From: Micrococcales bacterium 31B | GTDB taxonomy: Bacteria > Actinomycetota > Actinomycetes > Actinomycetales > Dermabacteraceae | Length of the DNA stretch: 61,379 bases | Assembly (NCBI GenBank): GCA_022803075.1 | Contig: JAFFTF010000005.1 | Location: 228,898 to 290,276, forward strand | Direction: 5' to 3' | Shown: positions 35,868 through 44,230 of the stretch, in pieces | Layout of the letters: every line of letters begins with the position of its first letter | Numbering within the stretch: the stretch's first letter is position 1 | Made by a program: the position numbers and the translations under genes | The notes under the pieces: generated by a model | The model's input: the letters and a program-made list of their open reading frames with translations, nothing else | Database searches by the model: none | What the model was told of the DNA's origin: nothing

Positions 35868-35952
35868 CGACCCGTACTCGACCCGTACTCGACCCGTACT
35901 CGACCCGTACTCGACCCGTACTCGACCCGTACTCGACCCGTACTCGACCCGT
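35868..35952. repeat. 11-bp tandem repeat between acpP and fabF
   Basis: Seven exact copies of CGACCCGTACT and a partial eighth. The period equals about one helical turn, so each unit presents the same face of the DNA. It lies between the acpP terminator and fabF, 35 bp before the fabF start. Confidence 0.95.
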
Positions 35953-35986
35953 TTCATACTCACACCACAGCATCTAAGGACTCGCA

Positions 35987-37231
35987 ATGACTTCACGGCG
36001 CAGAGTTGTCGTCACCGGAATCGGAGCCACCTCGCCCCTCGGCGGCGACGCCAAGACCACGTGGGAGAACGCCCTGGCCGGCGTCTCCGGCGCCGCGACC
36101 TTCACGGGCGACTGGGTCGGCAAGCAAGAGCTGCCCGTCACCTTCGGCTGCCAGCTAAAAGTGCCCACCGCCGAGGTGCTGAGCCGCCCCGAAACGCGCC
36201 GACTTGACCCCGCAGGCCAAGCGGCGCTCGTCGCGTCGCGCGAGGCCTGGCAAGACGCGGGCACCCCCGAGGTTGACCCCCTTCGCCTCGGCGTCGTGCT
36301 CGGAACCGGCATCGGCGGCGTCTGGACCCTCCTCGACCAGTGGGACATCATGCAAGAGAAGGGTGCCCGCCGCGTCAACCCGCTCACCGTTCCGATGCTC
36401 ATGGCGAACTCCGCGGCCGCACACGTCGAACTCGAGCTCGGTGCCCTCGCGGGTGCCCACTGCCCCGTCTCGGCCTGTGCCTCCGGCGCCGAAGCCCTCG
36501 CCTACGCCGTCGACATGATTCGAGCCGGTCGCGCCGACGTCATCGTCGCGGGCGGCACCGAGGCCGCCATTCACCCCCTGCCCATCGCGGCATTCGCCAA
36601 CATGCGCGCCCTGTCGACGCGCAATGACGCACCCGAACTGGCGTCGCGCCCCTACGACACAGACCGCGACGGCTTCGTGCTCGGTGAAGGCGCGGGCGTC
36701 ATGGTGCTCGAAGCCGAAGAGTACGCCAAGGCCCGCGGCGCCACGATCTACGGGTACGTCGACGGCGTCGGCATGTCCTCCGACGCGCACCACATCGCCG
36801 CCCCCACGCCCGACGGCAGCGGCCCCGGTCGAGCCATGCTCACCGCCGTCGCCGACGCGGGCATCGACGCCAAAGACATCGTGCACATCAACGCCCACGC
36901 GACCTCCACCCCCGCAGGTGACGGCGCCGAGGCGACCGCCATTCGCTACGCGTTCGCCGACGAGGCGGACCACATGCTCGTGAGCGGCACCAAGTCGATG
37001 ACGGGTCACCTCCTCGGCGGTGCCGGCGCGCTCGAATCCATTTTCACGGTGCTGGCCCTGCGCGACCGCGTGGCGCCTCCCACGATCAACATTGACAATC
37101 TCGACGCCTCGATTCCGCTCAATGTCGTGGCCAACGTGAAGCAAGACCTGCCCGAGGGTGACATTGCGGCGCTCAACAACGCGTTCGGCTTCGGTGGCCA
37201 CAATGTGTCCATCGTCTTCACCACCCGCTAG
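35987..37231 (+). CDS. fabF: 3-oxoacyl-ACP synthase II
   Basis: 414 residues, KAS I/II condensing enzyme. Catalytic Cys164 in PVSACASGAEAL, His in NAHATSTPAGDGAE and MTGHLLGGAGALE, C-terminal NNAFGFGGHNVSIVF. Elongates acyl-ACP with malonyl-ACP. Separated from acpP by a terminator and the 11-bp repeat, so it probably needs its own promoter within or near the repeat. Confidence 0.95.
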   Translation: MTSRRRVVVTGIGATSPLGGDAKTTWENALAGVSGAATFTGDWVGKQELPVTFGCQLKVPTAEVLSRPETRRLDPAGQAALVASREAWQDAGTPEVDPLRLGVVLGTGIGGVWTLLDQWDIMQEKGARRVNPLTVPMLMANSAAAHVELELGALAGAHCPVSACASGAEALAYAVDMIRAGRADVIVAGGTEAAIHPLPIAAFANMRALSTRNDAPELASRPYDTDRDGFVLGEGAGVMVLEAEEYAKARGATIYGYVDGVGMSSDAHHIAAPTPDGSGPGRAMLTAVADAGIDAKDIVHINAHATSTPAGDGAEATAIRYAFADEADHMLVSGTKSMTGHLLGGAGALESIFTVLALRDRVAPPTINIDNLDASIPLNVVANVKQDLPEGDIAALNNAFGFGGHNVSIVFTTR

Positions 37232-37260
37232 TCGACCGGTCCATCAGGGAGGGAGCCACC

Positions 37261-38223
37261 ATGAATCAGCAGTATGCGGTTATCGGCTGTGAGACCACGG
37301 GCATCTTCGCCGAACGGGGCGACCGGATCCTCGAGATTGCCGTCGTGCTGCTCGATGCAAGCGGCGCCGTGCAAGACACGTGGTCAACCCTCCTGAATCC
37401 CGGGCCCGAGCTCGGCCCCACCCACATCCACGGAGTGCGCAGGCAGCACGTGTTGCAAGCCCCGCGCTTTCGCGAGATCGCACCCTACTTCGCGCAATTG
37501 CTCGCGGGTCGAGTGCTCGTCTCGCACCGCGCAGCGTTCACCCTCACGTTCCTGCGCAGCGAATTTGAACGCGCCGGTCTCGCCAACCAGGTCACCAAGA
37601 TCGAGTCGATGTGCACCATGCGGCTGTGTCACGAGGTGGACGCCTCGACGGGCCGTTCCCTAGTCGACTGCGGTCAGGCGCTGGGTCTGCGGCTGCGCCG
37701 CGCCCACGAGGCCCTCGCCGACGCCAACGCGGCCGCGCAAATATTTCGCGTGCTGCTGGAACAGTACCCCGCGCGCGTCCGCAAGCAACGGGCCCACCCG
37801 TTCACGCTGAAACGCGGGGCCCTCGCCGAGCCGGTCACCGAACCCGCGGTGCGTGTGCGGCCCGACATGGAACGCCTGCCCGAGAGCTTTCTCGGTCGGG
37901 TGGCGCCCACGGCGCGGCCGTGGCACACGGCGGGGCTTGACCCCATCCACGAGCTCGAATACCTGGCGGTGCTCGACCTCGCGCTGAGCGACGGTTTTCT
38001 CGACATCAACGAGGCCGACAATCTACACCTGTTGGCCGACCATTTCGGGTTCGAACTGCGCAATCGCGAGGTGCTGCATCGCAAGTACTTCGAAGGCGTG
38101 GTCGCCGAGGCGTGGGCCGATAACGTGCTCAGTGACGACGAAATACGCCAGGTGCGGGCCGTGGGCATCATGCTCAGCGTGCCTCAAGACATTATTACGA
38201 GATCGCTCGAAAGCGCGCGCTAG
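37261..38223 (+). CDS. Degenerate DEDDh exonuclease-like protein with TerB-like C-terminus
   Basis: 320 residues. Residues 1-165 follow the DnaQ/epsilon exonuclease fold: VIGCETTGI (normally DxETTG, here Gly-Cys-Glu), THIHGVRRQHV, SHRAAFTLTFLRSEFERAGL (normally NAAFDxxFL, here Thr instead of Asp) and AHEALADANAAAQ (His and Asp kept). Two of the four metal ligands are thus replaced, so nuclease activity is doubtful. The C-terminal 80 residues (VLDLALSDGFLDINEADNLH, VAEAWADNVLSDDEI) look like a TerB-type helical metal-binding module. Role unknown; a nucleic-acid or metal-linked regulatory role is possible. GGGAGG SD. Confidence 0.7.
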   Translation: MNQQYAVIGCETTGIFAERGDRILEIAVVLLDASGAVQDTWSTLLNPGPELGPTHIHGVRRQHVLQAPRFREIAPYFAQLLAGRVLVSHRAAFTLTFLRSEFERAGLANQVTKIESMCTMRLCHEVDASTGRSLVDCGQALGLRLRRAHEALADANAAAQIFRVLLEQYPARVRKQRAHPFTLKRGALAEPVTEPAVRVRPDMERLPESFLGRVAPTARPWHTAGLDPIHELEYLAVLDLALSDGFLDINEADNLHLLADHFGFELRNREVLHRKYFEGVVAEAWADNVLSDDEIRQVRAVGIMLSVPQDIITRSLESAR

Positions 38224-38232
38224 AGGCATGCA

Positions 38233-38260
38233 AAAACGCCCCCGGTGCCGGGGGCGTTTT
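38233..38260. terminator. Bidirectional terminator
   Basis: AAAACGCCCCCGG / CCGGGGGCGTTTT, 13-bp perfect inverted repeat with A-run and T-run flanks. Serves the exonuclease-like gene and the convergent DUF3145 gene. Confidence 0.92.
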
Positions 38261-38307
38261 GCTGGGGCGAGGTAGCGGGCCGGACGCGCGTGCGGCCCGC
38301 CGCCAGG

Positions 38308-38808
38308 TCAGCCGACGTTATGCAACCACCGCACCGGCGCTCCCTCGCTGGCGTGACGGAACGATTCGAGTTCTTCGTCCCACGCCTGACCCAGGGCCAA
38401 GCGCAGGGAATGCCGCGCGGCCCGGGGGTCGCTCGTGAGCAGATCGAGGGCCTCGTTCAGCACCATTTCGTTGACGAGGGCGTTACCCGCCGAGTCGATG
38501 TGCACGTGATGAATGCCGAGGCCGGGAGTGTGCGAGTAGCGGCTGCCCAGCGAGCCGTGGCTGGGTTCTTCGGTGACCTCAAAGCGAATATTCTTGATGA
38601 GGCGCAAACGGGACGCCAACGCGGCGCCCGAACCCGCTGGCCCCTGCCAGGTGGTTTCGGCTCGCCAAAGACCCTCGCCTGCGGGCTGGCTGATCCATTG
38701 GAAGGAATAGCGTCGCTCGACGATCTCATCGAGCATTGTTTCGATGTGGCTCGCCAGTGCCCGAGGGGCAGAGTGAATCAATACGATGCCGCGCGTTGCA
38801 TTCGCCAT
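38308..38808 (-). CDS. DUF3145 family protein
   Basis: 166 residues from ATG 38808 with AAAGG SD. Family start NATRGIVLIHSAPRALASHI, then WRAETTWQGPAGSGAALASR and PARRW-like end (EGAPVRWLHNVG). Conserved in actinobacteria next to the acpP-fabF block; function unknown. The longer upstream frame lacks protein character. Confidence 0.88.
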   Translation of the reverse strand: MANATRGIVLIHSAPRALASHIETMLDEIVERRYSFQWISQPAGEGLWRAETTWQGPAGSGAALASRLRLIKNIRFEVTEEPSHGSLGSRYSHTPGLGIHHVHIDSAGNALVNEMVLNEALDLLTSDPRAARHSLRLALGQAWDEELESFRHASEGAPVRWLHNVG

Positions 38809-38946
38809 GTGATTGCCTTTCTTGATGAAGACTGAGTCGTCTTCCCCAACGATCAGCATCAAGAACCGGAATCGACGCGTGCGCCCGGATCGTTTCGCGC
38901 AAGCCCGCCACCAGCCCCTGTGGACCGGGTAGCGCACTGTCACGCG

Positions 38947-38966
38947 AAATTACCTGTATGTAATTT
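38947..38966. promoter_or_regulatory. Inverted repeat upstream of DUF3145
   Basis: AAATTAC-CTGTAT-GTAATTT: 7-bp arms with a 6-nt spacer, AT-rich in a GC-rich genome, about 140 bp before the DUF3145 start. Candidate operator; the 240-bp gap around it (38809-39049) holds no gene. Confidence 0.4.
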
Positions 38967-39049
38967 TGCTACGGCCCATTTAACCGCACGGAGGCCGGAA
39001 AGAAAAACCGAAACCAGATAACGGATTCTTACGGCTACCCGAACGCGCC

Positions 39050-39553
39050 CTATTCCGCGGGAATAGCCAGGCCCTTGCGAATGGCAATCTGAGCCTTCTT
39101 ACGCAGTGGTTTACTCAGGCGGTCGATGTAGAGAAACCCGTCGAGGTGATCGACCTCGTGCTGAATGCACCGCGCCATGAGCTCTTCACCCTCCACGACG
39201 ACCTCTTTACCGTCGAGGTCGGTGCCCACGCACTTGGCGTACCACGCGCGCACCGTGGGGTACCACAGGCCGGGCACCGAGAGGCAGCCCTCGTCGCCGT
39301 CCTGCACGTATTCTTCATCGAGCGCCACGATCTTCGGGTTCAGCACGTAACCGATGTCGCCCTCGACGTTCCACGAGAACGCCCGCAGGCCTACGCCAAT
39401 TTGGTTCGCGGCGAGGCCCGCGCGACCCTCGAGGTTGACCGAGTCGAGCAGGTCTTGAACGAGCGAGCGCACGCCGTCGGTGATCTCGGTGATCGGATCG
39501 CACGGGGTGCGCAGGACGGGATCGCCCACGTAACGCAGTTCGCGAATGGCCAT
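39050..39553 (-). CDS. def: Peptide deformylase
   Basis: 167 residues, Fe/Zn hydrolase removing the N-formyl group from nascent proteins. All three motifs are intact: [17 protein letters not shown] and [12 protein letters not shown] 39553 with AGAGGA SD. Monocistronic, between tRNA-Met and DUF3145. Confidence 0.95.
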   Translation of the reverse strand: MAIRELRYVGDPVLRTPCDPITEITDGVRSLVQDLLDSVNLEGRAGLAANQIGVGLRAFSWNVEGDIGYVLNPKIVALDEEYVQDGDEGCLSVPGLWYPTVRAWYAKCVGTDLDGKEVVVEGEELMARCIQHEVDHLDGFLYIDRLSKPLRKKAQIAIRKGLAIPAE

Positions 39554-39639
39554 TTTTCCTCTTTGCCGCCGGAGCGCCCGCGGCGCCTTCATGGAGCCCT
39601 CCCCTCGCTCGGGGAGGCCGAACGCGCAAATGCGCTAAG

Positions 39640-39713
39640 TAGGGTGTCTGGGGCTTGAACCCAGGACCGACGGATTATGAGTCCGTTGCTCTAACCGACT
39701 GAGCTAACACCCC
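39640..39713 (-). tRNA. tRNA-Met (anticodon CAT)
   Basis: 5' GGGGTGTTAGCTCAG; anticodon stem ACGGA/TCCGT encloses CTCATAA, anticodon CAT; T-arm TGGGTTCAAGCCCCA. No encoded CCA. Overall sequence matches elongator tRNA-Met rather than an initiator. The terminal pair is G-U (3' end ACACCCT), slightly unusual. Confidence 0.9.
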
Positions 39714-39897
39714 TCGCCAAAAACCGCTGCTCGCAGTGTTCGTGGCGCCCTACGAGTTTAGCAACGGCGCTGTCGGAACGTTGCGCGGCGACAGAGTTCA
39801 AGATGCGCGCCGCCGTGTCGTTCCCATCACAGCGCGCCCGCCCGCGCCTGCACCGCGTAGAGTACAAGCGAGCATTTCGAGACTCACAGAGGTAGAT

Positions 39898-40485
39898 ATG
39901 GCCATCCTCCCCAGCAGCACCGCGCTCGTGGTTGTCGACGCGCAATACGACTTCGCCGAAGGCGGCACCCTCGCCGTACCCGGCGCGCTCGCCGCCTATG
40001 CGCGCATCGCGCGTCACATCGACGCGACCCGCTACGACGTGCTGGTGACCACCCAAGACTGGCACATCGACCCCGGCACCCACTGGTCCGACCAACCCGA
40101 CTTCGAGGACTCGTGGCCCGTGCATTGCGCCGCCGAGACCCGCGGCGCCGAGGTACACGACGAGATCGCCGCGGCCGTAGACCGCTACACGGCGCGCGGC
40201 CGCCGCGCGCATCGCATCATCAAGGGCGAGTACGCCGCCGCCTACTCGGGGGCGGAGGGCCACGAGGTGGGCGGCGACCGGGGCCTGTGCGAGATTTTGG
40301 ACGCCTCGCTGGTACGTCGGGTCGACGTGTGCGGGGTCGCGACCGACTATTGCGTGGCCGCGACGGCGCGGGACCTGCGGGATCACGGGTATGCGGTGAG
40401 GGTGCTGCCGAATCTCGTGGCCGCGATCAATGCGGAGGAGGGCCAGCGGGTGCTGGCCGCTTACGGGGGCGCGGAGCGCCCGTAG
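39898..40485 (+). CDS. pncA: Nicotinamidase/pyrazinamidase, isochorismatase family
   Basis: 195 residues from ATG 39898 (SD AGAGG). Hydrolyses nicotinamide to nicotinate for NAD salvage. Catalytic Asp14 in LVVVDAQYDF, Lys in HRIIKGEY, Cys in GVATDYCVAA; metal site D-x-H in TTQDWHIDPGTHW. The open frame upstream crosses tRNA-Met and is rejected. Confidence 0.9.
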   Translation: MAILPSSTALVVVDAQYDFAEGGTLAVPGALAAYARIARHIDATRYDVLVTTQDWHIDPGTHWSDQPDFEDSWPVHCAAETRGAEVHDEIAAAVDRYTARGRRAHRIIKGEYAAAYSGAEGHEVGGDRGLCEILDASLVRRVDVCGVATDYCVAATARDLRDHGYAVRVLPNLVAAINAEEGQRVLAAYGGAERP

Positions 40486-40540
40486 GGGCACGCCCGTAGG
40501 CGGCGTGCCCGGAGGGGCACGCCCGTAGGCGGCGTGCCCG
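40484..40540. repeat. 29-bp duplication carrying hairpins
   Basis: Two adjacent copies (40484-40512, 40513-40540) of a 29-bp unit beginning AGGGGCACGCCCGTAGGCGG. Each contains GGGCACGCC / GGCGTGCCC, a 9-bp inverted repeat, so two hairpins follow pncA. No T-run follows. Confidence 0.85.
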
Positions 40541-40571
40541 ACCGGCACTCACCGCCCCACCGCCACACGCG

Positions 40572-40608
40572 AAAACGCCGCGGACCCCGAGACGGGTGTC
40601 CGCGGCGT
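40572..40608 (-). terminator. Terminator of the metQNI operon
   Basis: ACGCCGCGGAC / GTCCGCGGCGT, 11-bp perfect stem, followed on the minus strand by TTTT. Lies 30 bp after the metI stop. Confidence 0.9.
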
Positions 40609-40637
40609 CCAGGCCCCCGAATCGCCAGGCCCCCGCG

Positions 40638-41297
40638 CTAACGGTGCAGGGCCCGCCGCGACAGGTAGTTGCCGAGCAGCTGCGCGAGCTGCACCATGAC
40701 GATGATGATCGCGACGGTGAAGAACGTGACGGCATAGTTGAACTGCTGGTAGCCGTACTGAATGGCAAAGTCGCCGAGACCGCCGCCGCCGATGGCTCCA
40801 GCCATGGCCGACATGTCGACGATGCCGACGAACACGAACGTGTACCCCAAGATCAACGGGGCCAGCGCCTCGGGCACCACCACCGCGAAGAGAATCCGCA
40901 GTCGCGAGGCACCCATGGCACGCGCCGCCTCGACGATGCCGGGGTCCACCGCCACGAGGTTTTGCTCCACGACGCGACCAATGGCGAACGAGGCCATGAG
41001 AGTCATGGGGAAGATCGCGGCATCCGTGCCGATCGTGGTGCCCATCGCCTGCAAGGTCAGGGGCGCGACCGCGGTGATGAAGATGATGAACGGGATCGGC
41101 CGCACGATGTTCACGGCGATGTTGAGCACGGTGAAGACAATGCGATTCTGCATGAGGTTGCCGGGGCGGGTCGAGTACAGCCCGAGGCCGATGCACAGGC
41201 CGACGAAGCCGCCGATCAGCAGCGTCACACTCACCATGCGCAGGGTTTGGCCGATCGCCTCGATCAGCACGTCGCGATTCTCGAGTATTGAATCCAT
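40638..41297 (-). CDS. metI: Methionine ABC transporter permease
   Basis: 219 residues, five membrane segments. Typical MetI sequence: TLRMVSVTLLIGGFVGLCIG, NIVRPIPFIIFI and the EAA loop EAARAMGASRLRILFAVVVP, then SAMAGAIGGGGLGDFAIQYG. Overlaps metN by 1 bp (TAATG). Imports D/L-methionine with MetN and MetQ. Confidence 0.94.
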   Translation of the reverse strand: MDSILENRDVLIEAIGQTLRMVSVTLLIGGFVGLCIGLGLYSTRPGNLMQNRIVFTVLNIAVNIVRPIPFIIFITAVAPLTLQAMGTTIGTDAAIFPMTLMASFAIGRVVEQNLVAVDPGIVEAARAMGASRLRILFAVVVPEALAPLILGYTFVFVGIVDMSAMAGAIGGGGLGDFAIQYGYQQFNYAVTFFTVAIIIVMVQLAQLLGNYLSRRALHR

Positions 41298-42406
41298 TAG
41301 CGATCCTGCTCCTTTTCGCCCGCGGCGGGCCGCGCCGCCGCGTGGCTTGCCGCGTCGAGGTCGGTGATCACGGGGGCGGCGGCTGCCAACTCGGCCACCA
41401 GGGCGTCCACGGCGGCGGCCTCACCCGCGAATTCGTACACGAGAGAGCCGAAGGCGCGCGCGTCGATCTCGGTGATGCCGCCGTAGACGACGCTGGAGCG
41501 CACTCCCGCGTGGCGCTGCACGATGGCGTTGACGGAGGGGGCCTCGCCGCCGGGCTCCTCGCGGATCGCCACGGAGACGAGCGTGCCCGGGTGCCGCGCG
41601 CGCAGTCGGTTCAGCGTTTCTGGCGTCGGCAGATCGTGCAGCACCCCCTGCACGAAGCGCCGCGTGGCCTGCGCCCGGGGTTGCGCGAACACGTCGTAGA
41701 CGGGCCCGTATTCGAGCAGGGCGCCGTTCTCCATGACCGCGACGCGGTCGCAGAGGCGACGCACCACGTCCATCTCGTGCGTGATGACGACGATTGTGGT
41801 GCCAAACTGCTGGTTCACGCGCCGCAGCAGTTCGAGCACCTCGTGGGTGGTCTCGGGGTCGAGGGCGCTCGTCGCCTCGTCGGCGAGCAAGATCTTCGGG
41901 TTCGAGGCGAGCGCCCGGGCAATACCCACGCGCTGCTTCTGGCCGCCCGAGAGTTGGCGCGGGTAGCGTCGCGCTTTATCGCCGATGCCCACAAAGTCGA
42001 GCAGCTCGGTCACTCGGGCCTCGCGCTCGGCGCGCGGCACGCCCGCGAGTTTGAGCGGATACCCCACGTTGCCGGCGACGGTGCGCGCGTTGAACAGGTT
42101 GAACTGCTGAAAGATCATGCCGATGTCGCGGCGCAGGGCCCGCAGGCCCCGCTCCCCCAGCTGCGAAACCTGCTGACCCAGCACCGAGACGTCGCCGGCG
42201 GTGGGCGTTTCGAGTCCGTTGATCAGGCGCAGCAGGGTGGATTTGCCGGCGCCCGAGTAACCGATCACGCCCACTACTTCGCCCGCGTTGATGTCGAGGG
42301 TGACCTCACGCACGGCATGCACGGAACTCTTACCGCCCGTGAAGGTCTTACTCGCCTTCACGAACCGGATGATGGGCGAGCCCGCCGCCACCTGATCGCC
42401 TGCCAT
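41297..42406 (-). CDS. metN: Methionine ABC transporter ATP-binding protein
   Basis: 369 residues. Walker A GYSGAGKST, signature LSGGQKQRVGIARAL, Walker B ILLADEATSALD, H-loop VITHEMDVV. The C-terminal NIL domain (about residues 275-345) binds methionine and trans-inhibits transport. An Ala-rich tail follows. Confidence 0.95.
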   Translation of the reverse strand: MAGDQVAAGSPIIRFVKASKTFTGGKSSVHAVREVTLDINAGEVVGVIGYSGAGKSTLLRLINGLETPTAGDVSVLGQQVSQLGERGLRALRRDIGMIFQQFNLFNARTVAGNVGYPLKLAGVPRAEREARVTELLDFVGIGDKARRYPRQLSGGQKQRVGIARALASNPKILLADEATSALDPETTHEVLELLRRVNQQFGTTIVVITHEMDVVRRLCDRVAVMENGALLEYGPVYDVFAQPRAQATRRFVQGVLHDLPTPETLNRLRARHPGTLVSVAIREEPGGEAPSVNAIVQRHAGVRSSVVYGGITEIDARAFGSLVYEFAGEAAAVDALVAELAAAAPVITDLDAASHAAARPAAGEKEQDR

Positions 42407-42409
42407 CGG

Positions 42410-43282
42410 TTACTTGGCCGCCTTGACCTGAGCTTCGACCTTGGCCAGTTCAGCGTTCAGCTCATCGGGAGTGTTCTTGCGCTCGATGCCCGTGCCGAGG
42501 TCCTTCTTCACCTGCTCGTACACAGTGGGGCTGTGGTAGATGTCCACGAGCTTGGCGTAGGTGGGGTTGGCCACGTCCTCGGCGCGCACCACGAAGCCGT
42601 TCACGTAGGGCAGCGAGGCCGCATTGTCGGGGTCCACCGAGTACACGATCTGCGTGTCGGGGATGTTGGCCGTCGCGGCATAGTTGTTGTTGATGATTGC
42701 CCCGGCGGCGCTCTTCAAGGCCTGCGGGGTCTGGCTCGCGTCGACCGCCGCGACCTCGACCTTGGCCCCCGCCTCGATGTCGGCGGGCGTTGAGGTGGTC
42801 GAGCCGCCGTCCTTCAGGCTGAGCAGCCCGGCCGCCTGCAGCACGAGCAGCGCGCGCGCCTGGTTCACGACGTCATTCGGGATCACGACCTGCGACCCCG
42901 CGGGGAACTCCGCGACGCTCTTGTACTTCTCCGAGTACAGGGGCAGCGGGTAAACCGCGGTGGCCCCGATGAACTTGAGCGTGTCGTTGTTGTTGACGTT
43001 GTAAGTGGCGAGGTACTGAATGTGCTGGAACTCGTTCATCTCGAGCTGGCCCTGCTTGAGGGCCGGGTTGGGCTGCGCGTAGTCGGTGAAGGGCACGATC
43101 TCCACCTCGATGCCCTGCTTCTTCGCCTCGGCGGTGAAGGTCTTCCAGTACGCCTTGGCGCCGTCGGTCACGCCGATGCGAATGGTGCCGCCGTCTTCGG
43201 CTGCGGTCGTGCCGCCGCCGCACGCGGTCAGCAGGCTGGTGGCGAGTAGTGCGGCGGTGAGGCCTGCGAGGATCTTCTTCAT
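42410..43282 (-). CDS. metQ: Methionine-binding lipoprotein
   Basis: 290 residues. Signal peptide KKILAGLTAALLATSLLTAC with lipobox LTAC, then NLPA-family sequence: RIGVTDGAKAYWKTFTAEAK, EMNEFQHIQYLATYN, VVIPNDVVNQARALLVLQAA, INNNYAATANI. First gene of the operon, 3 bp before metN. Confidence 0.95.
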   Translation of the reverse strand: MKKILAGLTAALLATSLLTACGGGTTAAEDGGTIRIGVTDGAKAYWKTFTAEAKKQGIEVEIVPFTDYAQPNPALKQGQLEMNEFQHIQYLATYNVNNNDTLKFIGATAVYPLPLYSEKYKSVAEFPAGSQVVIPNDVVNQARALLVLQAAGLLSLKDGGSTTSTPADIEAGAKVEVAAVDASQTPQALKSAAGAIINNNYAATANIPDTQIVYSVDPDNAASLPYVNGFVVRAEDVANPTYAKLVDIYHSPTVYEQVKKDLGTGIERKNTPDELNAELAKVEAQVKAAK

Positions 43283-43596
43283 GGCGTGTTCCTTGTGCCC
43301 GGCGCGCGGGCGGCTCGTGGCGGATGCTTCGATGGCTACACGCTACGTAACCGCGCGCGGCAGGTCGAGGGTGTTCGCGTCGCACACGTTCACGGGGCGC
43401 CGCACGGCGGGGGCCGGGCTTCGCTCGAGCCGCCCGCAAAACCCGCTCTGACCTGGTGTTTTGTGAGGCCGGACGCGCGGCGGGCCGGGTTGGCAGCCCC
43501 CCGTTCCGTTCACACGGTAACCTAGGTAACACACTTGGCGCGTTCACATTCGACCGGTATGACAAAGGGCCCCGGCGCTGCCGGGGCCCTCGTATG
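43283..43596 (-). promoter_or_regulatory. metQ upstream region
   Basis: 314 bp without a gene. A direct repeat GGTAAC-CTA-GGTAAC (43516-43530) with an ACCTAGGT core is the only clear sequence feature. I looked for an S-box/SAM riboswitch pattern and did not find one. A sulfur/methionine regulator could act here, but no assignment is possible. Confidence 0.35.
43567..43589 (-). terminator. Terminator after tRNA-Asn copy 1
   Basis: GGGCCCCGGC / GCCGGGGCCC, 10-bp perfect stem with a 3-nt loop, followed by TTTG on the minus strand, 7 bp from the tRNA end. Confidence 0.85.
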
Positions 43597-43669
43597 CTCC
43601 CCCATCTGGACTCGAACCAGAAACCCTTCGATTAACAGTCGAATGCTCTGCCAATTGAGCTATGGGGGA
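43597..43669 (-). tRNA. tRNA-Asn (anticodon GTT), copy 1
   Basis: 5' TCCCCCATAGCTCAATTGG; anticodon stem TTCGA/TCGAA around CTGTTAA gives GTT; T-arm TGGTTCGAGTCCA; acceptor TGGGGGA-G. CCA not encoded. Identical to the copy at 43798-43870. Confidence 0.95.
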
Positions 43670-43767
43670 ATGACTCGTTAAGAATACCGGAGCGAGCGGT
43701 TTTGACGCGCTTCGAACGGTGTTGTTAACGTCACCCGCACGCAGCGTTGTGACGCTGAAACATGCAG

Positions 43768-43792
43768 AAGGCCCCGGCACGCCGGAGCCCTT
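43768..43792 (-). terminator. Terminator after tRNA-Asn copy 2
   Basis: GGCTCCGGC / GCCGGGGCC on the minus strand (one G-U pair), 2-nt loop, followed by TTCTG. Same position relative to its tRNA as the hairpin of copy 1. Confidence 0.7.
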
Positions 43793-43797
43793 GTGTG

Positions 43798-43870
43798 CTC
43801 CCCCATCTGGACTCGAACCAGAAACCCTTCGATTAACAGTCGAATGCTCTGCCAATTGAGCTATGGGGGA
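43798..43870 (-). tRNA. tRNA-Asn (anticodon GTT), copy 2
   Basis: All 73 nt identical to the copy at 43597-43669, 201 bp apart and in the same orientation, also followed by a GC-rich hairpin. A local duplication; the spacers have diverged. Confidence 0.95.
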
Positions 43871-44029
43871 TCAACCTGAAAAACCATACATGAGCGGCGG
43901 CGAAAATCCCAAATCGACCCCCTCCTCCGCCCCAGTGTCACGGCACACGTCACGCGAGTCTCGTTTTCACTTTTGGCCCCGGACTGTGCGAGAATCGTTG
44001 ACGGCTTCACGCCCGGGCCCTTGGCCCGC

Positions 44030-44101
44030 TGCCCCGTGGTGTAATTGGCAACACGCAAGTTTTTGGTTCTTGAATACTAGGTTCGATCCCTGGCGGGGCA
44101 G
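44030..44101 (+). tRNA. tRNA-Gln (anticodon TTG)
   Basis: Acceptor TGCCCCG / CGGGGCA with discriminator G. D-region GTGTAATTGGCAACAC typical of tRNA-Gln. Anticodon arm CAAGT-TTTTGGT-TCTTG, giving TTG with a T-T mismatch closing the loop. T-arm CTAGG-TTCGATC-CCTGG. No encoded CCA. Confidence 0.88.
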
Positions 44102-44131
44102 CTTCACAACAACGCAGGTCAACGGCGAAAT

Positions 44132-44155
44132 GACGGCTCTCGGGCCGTCTTTTTT
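44132..44155 (+). terminator. Terminator after tRNA-Gln
   Basis: GACGGC / GCCGTC stem with a 6-nt loop followed by TTTTTT. Confidence 0.85.
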
Positions 44156-44214
44156 GTGCCGATTGTGCCGATTGTGCCGATTGTGCCGTTTGTGCCGATT
44201 GTGCCGTTCGAGCC
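44155..44214. repeat. 9-bp tandem repeat
   Basis: Units of GATTGTGCC, four exact and one variant (GTTTGTGCC), with degenerate units at both ends. Lies between the tRNA-Gln terminator and the Nudix gene stop; not coding. Confidence 0.9.
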
Positions 44215-44230
44215 CAGCCTGACTTGGCGC

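Noticed and set aside
35868-35952. CRISPR array
   Set aside because: Units are 11 bp, contiguous, without spacers; simple tandem repeat.
41288-42793. 501-codon plus-strand frame opposite metN/metQ
   Set aside because: Antisense shadow of well-identified metN and metQ.
43283-43596. Possible SAM riboswitch upstream of metQ
   Set aside because: No S-box or SAM-II/IV-like conserved core could be matched; only a short direct repeat is present.
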